In this document: in pieces, positions 5,833 to 12,929 of the stretch | Numbering within the stretch: the stretch's first letter is position 1 | Layout: every line of letters starts with the position of its first letter | Origin: Lachnospiraceae bacterium UBA3643 | GTDB lineage: Bacteria; Bacillota; Clostridia; Lachnospirales; Lachnospiraceae | Direction: 5' to 3' | DNA: 13,015 bases | Assembly (NCBI GenBank): GCA_002373855.1 | Contig: DFKO01000202.1 | Span: 1 to 13,015, forward strand | Program-made: the position numbers and the translations under genes | Notes under the pieces: generated by a model | Database searches by the model: none | Seen by the model: the letters and a program-made list of their open reading frames with translations, nothing else | Told to the model about the DNA's origin: nothing

Positions 5833-6282
5833 ATGAGAGAGATAACTGTAAATTATGTTCCATTACATGAAATTAACAGGAGAACAGAGAATCGTCCCGG
5901 TGAGATCATCGCCGACAGATACGACAACCGGTCTGTGAATAGATCCAATACTTTCAGAAAGATCAGGAAGAATAAGAAGCGCAAGTCCCTTCCCCTGAAA
6001 CTTGCTTCTGCATTCGCCATGATCCTCATGTCTGTTATCCTCGGCCTGCTGGTACCTACAAAAGCCCAGGCTGAGGACAGTCAGATATATTATAAATATT
6101 TCACATCGTATATGGTTCAGAAAGGGGATACACTCTGGAGCATCGCCAGGCAGAACGCTCATGAGGAATCTTATAAAGAATATATTAACGAGGTAAAGGA
6201 TATCAATCATATGTATACCGACACGATTAAGGCGGGACAGTATATTGTTATTCCTTATTACAGCACAGAATATGTTTATTAA
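5833..6282 (+). CDS. LysM-domain membrane or secreted protein, YneA-like SOS cell-division suppressor candidate
   Basis: 149 aa. Residues 1-52 are polar and very basic near the end (FRKIRKNKKRK), 54-75 are a hydrophobic helix, and Ala78-Gln-Ala80 resembles a signal peptidase cleavage site. A single LysM domain spans about 91-141 (YMVQKGDTLWSIAR ... IKAGQYIVIPY) and should bind peptidoglycan outside the cell. The start ATG 5833 has GGAGG at 5822-5826, 6 bases upstream; an upstream in-frame ATG at 5737 is inside the promoter region and is rejected. In Bacillus, yneA has the same position (divergent from lexA), SOS control and TM-LysM layout, and its product halts division during DNA damage. The 53-residue basic N-terminal segment is longer than in Bacillus YneA (my recollection). 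Location, boxes and domains agree; the function is inference. Confidence 0.88.
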   Translation: MREITVNYVPLHEINRRTENRPGEIIADRYDNRSVNRSNTFRKIRKNKKRKSLPLKLASAFAMILMSVILGLLVPTKAQAEDSQIYYKYFTSYMVQKGDTLWSIARQNAHEESYKEYINEVKDINHMYTDTIKAGQYIVIPYYSTEYVY

Positions 6283-6362
6283 ATCATTTGAACTGAGTGT
6301 TTAATTTTGAATATCGGGGATTACATATTCTTAAAAATGTCTAATAGCAAACAGCTCTATTT

Positions 6363-7427
6363 TTACTCCTTGCGCAGCTTGACCATATTTCGGGCTGCGC
6401 GTTTTGCTTCTTCGTTCATATCGGCATAGTGACGCTTTGTGGTATTTACATCCTTATGGCCGAGGACACTGGCTACGAGATAGATGTCGCCGCTTTCTTT
6501 ATAGAGATTGGTGCCGTATGTACTACGAAGCTTATGGGGAGTGATTTTCTTTAATGTAGTCACCTGGGAAGCATATTTTTTGACCAGGTTTTCCACGGCC
6601 CTGACAGAGATACGTCGATTCTGCATTGATAAAAAGAGGGCTTTCTCGTGACCGGAGAGAGGTATGATTTCTTTTCTCTGCTCCAGATAATCCCTGAGGG
6701 CATCCTCAACTTCATTTCCGAAATATACAACTGCCTCATTGCCGCCTTTACGGACTACTCTGATAGAGCAGTTATCAAAATCAACATCCGACATATTCAG
6801 TCCCACACACTCGGATACTCGTATACCTGTTCCAAGGAGGAGAGTCAGCATGGCCATATCACGAACTTTTGTGATCCTATGATAATTGCCCTGGTGTCTG
6901 CTTTCCTGGTCTGAGCCCGCCTCAACTATATCGAGGAGTTTTGCGACTTCGCCGGGATCAAGCCGTATAATATTTTTTTCGTGGATTTTAGGGCTGCGAA
7001 CGATAGAAGCAGGGTTGGTCTTAATCAGCTCTGCTTCATAGAAATAGTTGTATAACCCCCGGACCGCAGAAAGCTTTCTTGCTTTTCCGTGTTCATCATT
7101 AGAGTGAGTGACGCCATCATCAGATGTATAGAGTGAGAGATAATCGATATAATTCTCAAGGTCCATGCGGGTGATCTTATCAAGTACATCAAGACCAAGC
7201 TTATTTATGGGGAGATCAGGATCCGTGAGAATATAATTTGTCACATATGTAAAAAATACTATGAGATCATAAGCGTACGCAATACAGGTCCTTGACCCCG
7301 ACCGTACACTGATGCCCCTGAAGAAAGTAGTACAAAAACCGGGGAGCTTTGCCTCAAGTTCCCTTAGTTTTTGAATATTCTGTAATTTTACCTGCTCATG
7401 ATAATCCTGAGATAAAACCTTTGCCAT
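6363..7427 (-). CDS. xerC: Xer-type site-specific tyrosine recombinase
   Basis: 354 aa. Cuts and rejoins DNA through a covalent 3'-phosphotyrosine. The N-terminal SAM-like/core-binding domain (about 25-145) is followed by the catalytic domain with the full set Arg203 (GTGIRVSE), Lys227 (VRKGG), His298 and Arg301 (PHKLRS), His324 (LGHKDVNTT) and Tyr334 (KRHYADM), so it should be active. It is slightly longer than classic XerC/XerD (about 300 aa), partly from an N-terminal extension of about 25 residues. No attachment repeats, excisionase or phage genes flank it and the neighbours are core genes, so a chromosomal (dimer resolution or related) role is more likely than an element integrase. XerC versus XerD versus another Xer paralogue cannot be settled here. 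No Shine-Dalgarno site is visible before the ATG. Confidence 0.88.
   Translation of the reverse strand: MAKVLSQDYHEQVKLQNIQKLRELEAKLPGFCTTFFRGISVRSGSRTCIAYAYDLIVFFTYVTNYILTDPDLPINKLGLDVLDKITRMDLENYIDYLSLYTSDDGVTHSNDEHGKARKLSAVRGLYNYFYEAELIKTNPASIVRSPKIHEKNIIRLDPGEVAKLLDIVEAGSDQESRHQGNYHRITKVRDMAMLTLLLGTGIRVSECVGLNMSDVDFDNCSIRVVRKGGNEAVVYFGNEVEDALRDYLEQRKEIIPLSGHEKALFLSMQNRRISVRAVENLVKKYASQVTTLKKITPHKLRSTYGTNLYKESGDIYLVASVLGHKDVNTTKRHYADMNEEAKRAARNMVKLRKE
6372..6405 (+). terminator. Possible terminator of the LysM gene inside the 3' end of the recombinase gene
   Basis: GCGCAGC (6372-6378) pairs perfectly with GCTGCGC (6394-6400) around a 15-base loop, followed by G and four T. It lies about 90 bases after the LysM stop and within the last codons of the convergent recombinase gene. 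The T-run is short, and no better hairpin exists in 6283-6362. Confidence 0.3.
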
Positions 7428-7438
7428 ATTGATATATT

Positions 7439-7467
7439 ATCATAAATCCGATTGGTTTCCATAAGAA
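7439..7467 (-). promoter_or_regulatory. Candidate promoter of the recombinase gene, near-leaderless
   Basis: On the minus strand TATGAT (7444-7439) lies 17 bases after a weak -35, TTCTTA (7467-7462). Only 11 bases separate the -10 from the ATG at 7427, so the transcript would carry a leader of only a few bases, consistent with the absent ribosome site. Confidence 0.4.
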
Positions 7468-7554
7468 ATTTATGTAAACGACAGGATAAGATAACAGATA
7501 AGGGATTATATTGCTTTTTTGTTGATAATATTACACAAACATTACATCCCGGAA

Positions 7555-7584
7555 TTGTTCAAATTTTAAATTTGATGTGATAAA
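7555..7584 (+). promoter_or_regulatory. Candidate promoter for the permease cluster
   Basis: TTGTTC (7555-7560) and GATAAA (7579-7584) are spaced by 18 bases, with TGT before the -10. Both hexamers are imperfect matches. The leader to ATG 7709 would be about 120 bases, very A-rich, with no hairpin or riboswitch-like fold that I can see. Confidence 0.35.
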
Positions 7585-7708
7585 ATTTCTAATGTATGTG
7601 CAATAAACATTTAAATAAAAAAATATTTATACGGCTGCACATAAAGCGATTTTAAAATAAAAAATTTGAAAATATAAAAGAAATCAGAAATAAAAAAGAG
7701 GCGTAAAG

Positions 7709-9070
7709 ATGAGTACGAACAGTCAGAAAAATATAATCAGGATCGCGACGGCAACATTCGTTGTGATAATGCTGTCAGCCGTATGTATTTATATGATTTT
7801 CCATTTCGGCAAGGTCATCAATGCGTTCAGCAGCTTGCTCAAGATAATCGCGCCGATAATATACGGCTTTATCATTGCATATATTTTGATACCCGTTTGT
7901 GCTTTTTTTGAAAACAATGTCTTTAAGGCAAAGACGCGAAAGCCAAAGACTGCCAAGAGACTCAGGGTAGTCAGCATCGCTATCACACTGATCCTGTTTT
8001 TCCTCGCAATCGCAGGTTTTTTCAGATTAGTCATCCCGGAGCTGTACAAGAGCTTTACCATAATCATCAAGTCATTCCCTACATATGAGAGAAATGTTGA
8101 GACATGGCTCACCGAGACCAAGGACAAGCTCCCGGAAAATATCAAGATGAATTTTGATTACAGTGCCTCGGAGATAATGGATGAGATATACAATTTCCTT
8201 ACGGAAAACATTCTACCGAGTTTTACCGTATGGATGGATAATATTAAGAGCGGTGTATTCGGTGTAGTCAAGTTCGTGCTGAATCTTGTGATCGGTATAA
8301 TCGTGTCGGTATACCTGATGGCCAACAGGGAGCTGATGATAGGCCAGTGCAAAAAGACCATATACGGTCTGTTTAAAAAGGAGACTGCCAATAATACCAT
8401 CAATAACATCCGGTATATAAACAAAACCTTCCAGAATTTCTTTGTAGGAAAGCTGGCAGATTCCCTCTGTATAGGGCTTATTACATTCATTGTCATGACT
8501 GTATTCCAGTTTGATTATGCTGCGCTTATCAGTGTGATCATCGGTATCACGAATATCATCCCCGTGTTTGGTCCTTTTATCGGAGCCATTCCGTCGGCGC
8601 TGCTTATATTCATGGTTGACCCCGTGGAATGCTTTTATTTTGTCATATTTGTCATCATTCTCCAGCAGTTTGACGGCAATATCCTCGGCCCCAAGATCCT
8701 TGGCTCCAGCACGGGTCTGTCCGGCTTCTGGGTAATATTTGCCATCACATTATTTGGCGGATGCTTCGGCATCGTGGGAATGCTCGTTGGCGTGCCTATA
8801 TTTGCCGTATTCTTTACAGGCTTTAAGGCATTTATCAATTCAAGGCTTTTAAACAAGAATCTTACAACGGATACAATGAATTACAGATCCGTCAGCATGA
8901 TCGATGATGATAATAATTTCATAATGATACCGAAAGAGGAGGTTAAGGATCTTAAGGGCAAGAGCACAAAAAAATCAAAATCCTTAAATCCCTTCAACAA
9001 CCTGTTTAATAAAGACAGCGAAAATGAAAACAGCGAGACCGGCGATAACAACGACGAAAATAAAAATTGA
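7709..9070 (+). CDS. AI-2E family transporter (PF01594-type integral membrane permease)
   Basis: 453 aa. Predicted hydrophobic segments: about 11-33, 46-66, 88-108, 186-204, a dense block at 254-282, 292-320 and 338-374. The family signature lies in the C-terminal half: 'ITNIIPVFGPFIGAIPS' at 280-296, the 'DGNILGPKILGSSTGL' block (322-337) and 'GMLVGVPIFAVFF' (357-369). A soluble loop lies at about 110-180, where this family has its extracellular or cytoplasmic domain. After the last helix comes an unusual cytoplasmic tail of about 75 residues, first basic and lysine-rich, then very acidic and Asn-rich (435-453). The family includes the AI-2 exporter TqsA, sodium/proton antiporters and sporulation protein YtvI; substrate cannot be told from sequence. 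RBS AGAGG lies about 7 bases before ATG. It is first in a cluster with the next two genes. Confidence 0.9.
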   Translation: MSTNSQKNIIRIATATFVVIMLSAVCIYMIFHFGKVINAFSSLLKIIAPIIYGFIIAYILIPVCAFFENNVFKAKTRKPKTAKRLRVVSIAITLILFFLAIAGFFRLVIPELYKSFTIIIKSFPTYERNVETWLTETKDKLPENIKMNFDYSASEIMDEIYNFLTENILPSFTVWMDNIKSGVFGVVKFVLNLVIGIIVSVYLMANRELMIGQCKKTIYGLFKKETANNTINNIRYINKTFQNFFVGKLADSLCIGLITFIVMTVFQFDYAALISVIIGITNIIPVFGPFIGAIPSALLIFMVDPVECFYFVIFVIILQQFDGNILGPKILGSSTGLSGFWVIFAITLFGGCFGIVGMLVGVPIFAVFFTGFKAFINSRLLNKNLTTDTMNYRSVSMIDDDNNFIMIPKEEVKDLKGKSTKKSKSLNPFNNLFNKDSENENSETGDNNDENKN

Positions 9071-9079
9071 TAAGAATTA

Positions 9080-10213
9080 ATGTTTGCTGATTCTGATATT
9101 TATAAATATTTAAGTAAAAAGAAAAATCTTGAATATCAGCTCACTGAAGCTGAATATCGTTATGCATCAATTCCATCAAGAATTAAATTATCTGTTTTTA
9201 AACTGATAGCCACCCTCATAGTCATGGGCTGTGCTCTGCCGTTTACAGCCTTTTGTCTCTATCATTTTATAAAGGAGTCGATGACTAATGCCTATACTTT
9301 TATAGGAATGGGCATGGGTATGGTGTTTGGAGGAGCTACATCCCTGGCACTTATAGTATCTCTGCTAAAAACGCTTAAGTCTTTTTGGGGATACGAAAGC
9401 TATCACAATGAGAGAAAAGAAGCGGAAGAGACTATCCGGCTAATCCTGGACGAGCTGTCTGAGACAGATGAGATGATTGACACTGTCCGTCGCACCAGCA
9501 AGGAATATAATGACAGAAAACTTCTCTCGGACAAGATCAGAGAAAAACTAACCGACGGCATTGATGACGAAAAAGACATAGAGGATTTCAGCAAAGACTT
9601 TTTCAGATATGCTTATGGCACATTCGGCGAAGACGAGGATGATATCAAACAGAAGTATTCAAGAAATGTGTATGACGAGGAACTGGCAGACTTAAAAGAA
9701 AGACTCCGGCTGTGCAAGGAAGAGATCAGACAGCTGGGTATCAGACGCCGTGATATAGATGAAAATTACGAGAAGGCATCTACTGCCAGGACATTTTATT
9801 TATTATTTGTCTTTATACTTGTCTTTGCGGAATATGCCACCAGGGGGTCGGGGGATCTGTTTTACTACGTATCGGTATTTGGCGCAGTATTCGGCCTCGG
9901 ATTCTTTATAATGCTTGAAAAGTATATATATACTCCCATGCATTTATATAAGCTGGAGCATTATCCCGATACGATGGTTAATTACGGGGTTATGAACAAT
10001 ATAGAGCCGACTGTTGTCACCAGGCAGAAGATAGCCAAAAAGATGGATGCCATAAATAACAGGCTCGAGTTTGTGGAACAGATAGTAGAAGTATGTAAAT
10101 TAAATAATTTTCCCAAATTAAACATGGAAAAACTGGAAGAACTCGGAAAGTTTAATAATTTGGATTCCGAAATAGAGAAATGGAAAGAGCATTACAGGAA
10201 AACAGAAAAGTAA
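9080..10213 (+). CDS. Unrecognised membrane protein, four helices with a long charged coiled-coil insert
   Basis: 377 aa; I do not recognise a family. Hydrophobic helices: about 37-63 and 72-97 (with GMGMGMVFGG), then 237-253 and 260-280. Between the pairs, residues 100-235 form a highly charged, probably coiled-coil region rich in Glu, Lys, Arg and Asp (for example EEIRQLGIRRRDIDENYEK), which puts about 135 residues on one face of the membrane. The C-terminal 95 residues are again helical and charged, with heptad-like spacing near 320-375. No cysteine pairs, nucleotide-binding loop or enzymatic motif is seen. The start follows the permease stop by 9 bases, and its end overlaps the L,D-transpeptidase gene by 34 bases, so the three genes form one transcription unit. 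A scaffold or regulatory role in the envelope is a guess from context. Confidence 0.8.
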   Translation: MFADSDIYKYLSKKKNLEYQLTEAEYRYASIPSRIKLSVFKLIATLIVMGCALPFTAFCLYHFIKESMTNAYTFIGMGMGMVFGGATSLALIVSLLKTLKSFWGYESYHNERKEAEETIRLILDELSETDEMIDTVRRTSKEYNDRKLLSDKIREKLTDGIDDEKDIEDFSKDFFRYAYGTFGEDEDDIKQKYSRNVYDEELADLKERLRLCKEEIRQLGIRRRDIDENYEKASTARTFYLLFVFILVFAEYATRGSGDLFYYVSVFGAVFGLGFFIMLEKYIYTPMHLYKLEHYPDTMVNYGVMNNIEPTVVTRQKIAKKMDAINNRLEFVEQIVEVCKLNNFPKLNMEKLEELGKFNNLDSEIEKWKEHYRKTEK

Positions 10214-11832
10214 ATATCATTTTTATAATCGCAATAATCACAATGATCTGCCTCTGCGGTTTCTTTGTATTTATTGCATTAAATCCCGGTGGCAATTATA
10301 CATTATCGCAAAACGAGATAACACTTGAGGCAGGAACCGACTTTGATCCCTATGACTATATTACAGTAAAGGAGACAGTCTCTGCATCAGCAGTACTTGC
10401 AAGCGGCAATGTCAATACCGCAGTACCCGGTATATATACTGTAGAATACTCGGAAAAAGGCAAAAATGTCAAAAAATTAAATGTCACAGTAGTCGATACA
10501 ATAGCCCCTGTCGTAACAGTCAGCGACAGTCCGAAATTATTTACAACGGATCAGGTAATAAATACATCGGATCTCATAGAGACATGTGATGATGCCACAG
10601 AAGTAACCATATCAATGAATTATGCGGATATCGACACGACGACGCCCGGCGAATATACAGTAAATGTATATATAACAGACCTTGGTGGCAATACCACTAC
10701 GGTCATGCCGCTCATAAAGATAGAAATGCCTGATTACGAAGCGCCTGTAATAAGCGGTGCCGATGATATCATGGTGAATGCCGGTACAGCCCTTGATTAT
10801 ACAAGCGCGGTGACAGTTACTGATAATCTTGACGAAAATCCTGTACTCACCGTCGATTACAAAGACCTCGATATAAACGTGGAAGGTGATTACGAGATCA
10901 CGTATACAGCAACAGATTTTGCAGGCAATACATCGGAAAAATCATGTATCGTAACTGTTGTGGGCAATGCATATCAGACAGGCACCACTTCAGGAGGCAG
11001 TGCGTCCAATCAGATACTGGGTCTCACCCAAGTCAACCTCTTTGTGGGTACATCTTTTGACCCTATGGCGGGCGTATCCTTATCCGAAGAATTTGCGCCG
11101 GGTCAGACGATCAATTATGATATAGGCACATTTGATCCGAACAAGACAGGTACTTATAAGATATTATATGCTGCGGTAAATCTTAATAATGAACTGGTCG
11201 TGGCAGAGAGAACTGTTGTAGTAAGACCTCAACCGTTTTATTATAAGCCGGATGGCTGTACATACAGCTTTGATGCTGCCGGAATTGCCGGACAGCCCTA
11301 TATAGTCCTTGTAAACCGGGCAATGTGCTGCGTAACCGTATATGAGAAGGACACTGACGGCAATTATACAGTGCCGGTCAAAGCTTTTGCATGCAGTATA
11401 GGCAGGGAAGGTCACGAGACTCCCACAGGCAGATTTACAACAAGCGGCAGATATGACTGGTGCTATATGGTGGACGGAAGCTGGGGACGCAATGCCATTA
11501 CAGTATACAGAGGTATAATGTTCCATACGGTATGCTATTACACCAAGAGCACGGACGACCTCGAATATGATGAATTCAACAAGCTCGGCAGCCCTGCGAG
11601 CCTCGGATGCATTAGGCTCTGCTATGCAGATGAGACATGGCTTTACGAAAACTGTCCTACAGGCTTTACCACTATCATTTATGATGATTACACCTCGCCG
11701 GGACCGCTCGGAAAGCCTGACCCTGTCAAGATAGATACAACAGATGAACAGGCGAGGGGATGGGATCCCACCGACCCGGAGAATCCGTATATTGATTCGG
11801 TATCGGCAAATAATGCTGCTGAGGAATTATAA
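10180..11832 (+). CDS. Membrane-anchored L,D-transpeptidase (YkuD) with Ig-like domains
   Basis: 550 aa. A signal anchor at about 12-34 follows a short basic start; about four beta-rich Ig-like (DUF5011/HYR-type) domains fill 40-105, 108-182, 186-262 and 275-350, with repeated 'GEYT/GDYEITYTATD' closing strands and 'PV' openings. The YkuD domain is at about 370-505, and its active site has His449 (MFHTV) and Cys477 in SLGCIR, where the common SHGCxR histidine is Leu. This leucine variant should not abolish catalysis, because the key Cys, Arg479 and His449 remain. The enzyme would make 3-3 crosslinks in peptidoglycan or attach proteins, with the Ig domains spanning the wall. A low-complexity Thr/Asp/Pro tail ends the protein. 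ATG 10180 lies inside the upstream gene (34-base overlap) without a strong ribosome site; no better in-frame start precedes the anchor. Confidence 0.9.
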   Translation: MERALQENRKVNIIFIIAIITMICLCGFFVFIALNPGGNYTLSQNEITLEAGTDFDPYDYITVKETVSASAVLASGNVNTAVPGIYTVEYSEKGKNVKKLNVTVVDTIAPVVTVSDSPKLFTTDQVINTSDLIETCDDATEVTISMNYADIDTTTPGEYTVNVYITDLGGNTTTVMPLIKIEMPDYEAPVISGADDIMVNAGTALDYTSAVTVTDNLDENPVLTVDYKDLDINVEGDYEITYTATDFAGNTSEKSCIVTVVGNAYQTGTTSGGSASNQILGLTQVNLFVGTSFDPMAGVSLSEEFAPGQTINYDIGTFDPNKTGTYKILYAAVNLNNELVVAERTVVVRPQPFYYKPDGCTYSFDAAGIAGQPYIVLVNRAMCCVTVYEKDTDGNYTVPVKAFACSIGREGHETPTGRFTTSGRYDWCYMVDGSWGRNAITVYRGIMFHTVCYYTKSTDDLEYDEFNKLGSPASLGCIRLCYADETWLYENCPTGFTTIIYDDYTSPGPLGKPDPVKIDTTDEQARGWDPTDPENPYIDSVSANNAAEEL

Positions 11833-11863
11833 AATAATTAAATGGATTTAAGGAAAGAGATTT

Positions 11864-12586
11864 ATGACAACAAATCAAATTGATATAAGCAAAGTAAAAA
11901 ACATCCTGTTTGATATTGACGGTACACTCTGTGCCATGGATAATGATGTTTTTACAAAGGAATATTTCAGGGAGCTTGCCAAGAAAATGATCCCCCACGG
12001 CTATGAGTCAGAGTCGCTTACGGCAGGAGTGTGGAAGGGCACTGCGGCAATGGTGACAAATGACGGAAGCAGGACCAATAAGGAAGCCTTCTGGAATACC
12101 TTTGCGTCTGTTCTCGGTGAAAAGGTTTTAAAGGACGAAACCATATTTGATGAATTTTACAGGAATGAATTTAATGATGTCAAAAAAATCCTGACACCCA
12201 ATCCCGACATCCCGGAATTTGTCGGTAAATGCAGGGATAAGGGTTACAGACTGTTTATCGCCTCCAATCCTCTGTTTCCCATGATAGCCCAGAGGTCAAG
12301 GATAGGCTGGGCGAAACTTGACCCAGATTCCTTTGAATATATCACATCATATGAAAATTCACATTATTGCAAGCCTAACCCGAAATATTTTGCGGAGATA
12401 GCCGATGTGTGCGATATTAAGCCGGATGAGTGTCTCGTGATCGGAAATGATGCCAAGGAAGACACTGCAGCCCTCGATACGGGCATGCAGGTGTTTATCG
12501 TCACCGACTGGCTCATAAATAAAGAAAACAGAAATATCGATGATTATGCCCATGGCAGCTGGAAGGATCTTTTGAATATGATTTAA
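11864..12586 (+). CDS. HAD-superfamily hydrolase
   Basis: 240 aa. Mg-dependent phosphatase fold acting through an aspartyl-phosphate. Motif I is DIDGTL with Asp17 (nucleophile) and Asp19; motif II is Ser134 in FIASN; motif III is Lys170 (CKPNP); motif IV is GNDAKED with Asp196 and Asp200. The helical cap lies between about 24 and 115, as in type I (C1 cap) HADs such as phosphoglycolate phosphatase or YjjG-like nucleotidases. The substrate cannot be told. RBS AAGGAAAGAG precedes ATG. The gap to the transpeptidase stop is only 31 bases without a hairpin, so it is probably the last gene of that cluster; the terminator at 12628-12659 ends it. All catalytic residues are present. Confidence 0.9.
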   Translation: MTTNQIDISKVKNILFDIDGTLCAMDNDVFTKEYFRELAKKMIPHGYESESLTAGVWKGTAAMVTNDGSRTNKEAFWNTFASVLGEKVLKDETIFDEFYRNEFNDVKKILTPNPDIPEFVGKCRDKGYRLFIASNPLFPMIAQRSRIGWAKLDPDSFEYITSYENSHYCKPNPKYFAEIADVCDIKPDECLVIGNDAKEDTAALDTGMQVFIVTDWLINKENRNIDDYAHGSWKDLLNMI

Positions 12587-12627
12587 AAGTCTTAAAATCT
12601 TTTGACCGCTGCTTTGTTCAAAATTCC

Positions 12628-12659
12628 CTGCATATCTTAATTAAGGTATGCAGTTTTTT
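12628..12659 (+). terminator. Rho-independent terminator after the HAD hydrolase gene
   Basis: An 11-bp stem (12628-12638 with 12643-12653, one T-G wobble) around an AATT loop, followed by six T (12654-12659). It lies 41 bases after the stop codon. Confidence 0.9.
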
Positions 12660-12661
12660 AA

Positions 12662-12856
12662 TGTTCTGATTATACATATATTATATATTGCACTAGGAGA
12701 TACTTTTTGTCTGCTGGTGCAAATGGTTCAGCGAGAACGCATAATGCCATAAACTTCAGCATATTACGGCAAATCGTGGCAGACAAAGGAAACTATACTA
12801 CCGAAATACTACGATTCACGAAAGATAAGACAATCTCCTTTAAAAATACATTCTAA
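12662..12856 (+). pseudogene. Possible remnant or tiny gene: open frame without ATG, weakly transposase-like
   Basis: The frame is open for 64 codons up to TAA at 12854-12856 but has no ATG. A TTG at 12707 has AGGAG (12695-12699) 7 bases upstream and would give 49 residues beginning with SAGANGSARTHNAINF. The pattern R-T-x-N-A-x-x-N-x-S-I-L-R-x-I resembles the C-terminal region of ISAs1-type transposases (recalled pattern, not a search). Codons CGA, CGG and ACG appear more than in neighbouring genes. A 9-bp inverted repeat (12706-12714 and 12779-12787) lies within it. It could be a decayed transposase end, a real small gene or chance. Confidence 0.28.
12706..12787. repeat. Inverted repeat in the HAD-XRE spacer
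   Basis: TTTGTCTGC (12706-12714) is the exact reverse complement of GCAGACAAA (12779-12787), with a 64-base interval. A further pair, AGGAGAT (12695-12701) and ATCTCCT (12833-12839), flanks it less tightly. Together they could fold as a nested long-range stem. Length alone does not exclude chance. Confidence 0.35.
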
Positions 12857-12858
12857 AA

Positions 12859-12907
12859 TACTCATTGTGTAAATAAAGGATATGTGTTACCATATGCTCA
12901 ATGAGTA
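12859..12907. promoter_or_regulatory. Operator-like inverted repeat around the promoter of the XRE regulator gene
   Basis: TACTCATTG (12859-12867) is the exact reverse complement of CAATGAGTA (12899-12907). Between them lies a candidate promoter, TTGTGT (12865-12870), 17 bases, then TGT-TACCAT (-10 at 12888-12893), so the left arm overlaps the -35 and the right arm lies over the start point. A small ATATG/CATAT pair (12880-12884, 12891-12895) is nested inside. This is the expected layout for an autoregulating dimeric repressor. Confidence 0.5.
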
Positions 12908-12929
12908 AAACAATGAAGGGAGAAATGAT

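Noticed and set aside
6283..6362. Weak inverted repeat GAATAT/ATATTC as terminator between the LysM gene and the recombinase
   Set aside because: The stem is AT-only and has no T-run after it.
6363..7427. The tyrosine recombinase as integrase of a mobile element
   Set aside because: No flanking direct repeats, tRNA, excisionase or phage genes; it is set among core genes beside lexA.
7590..7700. Possible riboswitch or structured leader before the permease gene
   Set aside because: The leader is almost pure A/T without stable stems or known aptamer motifs.
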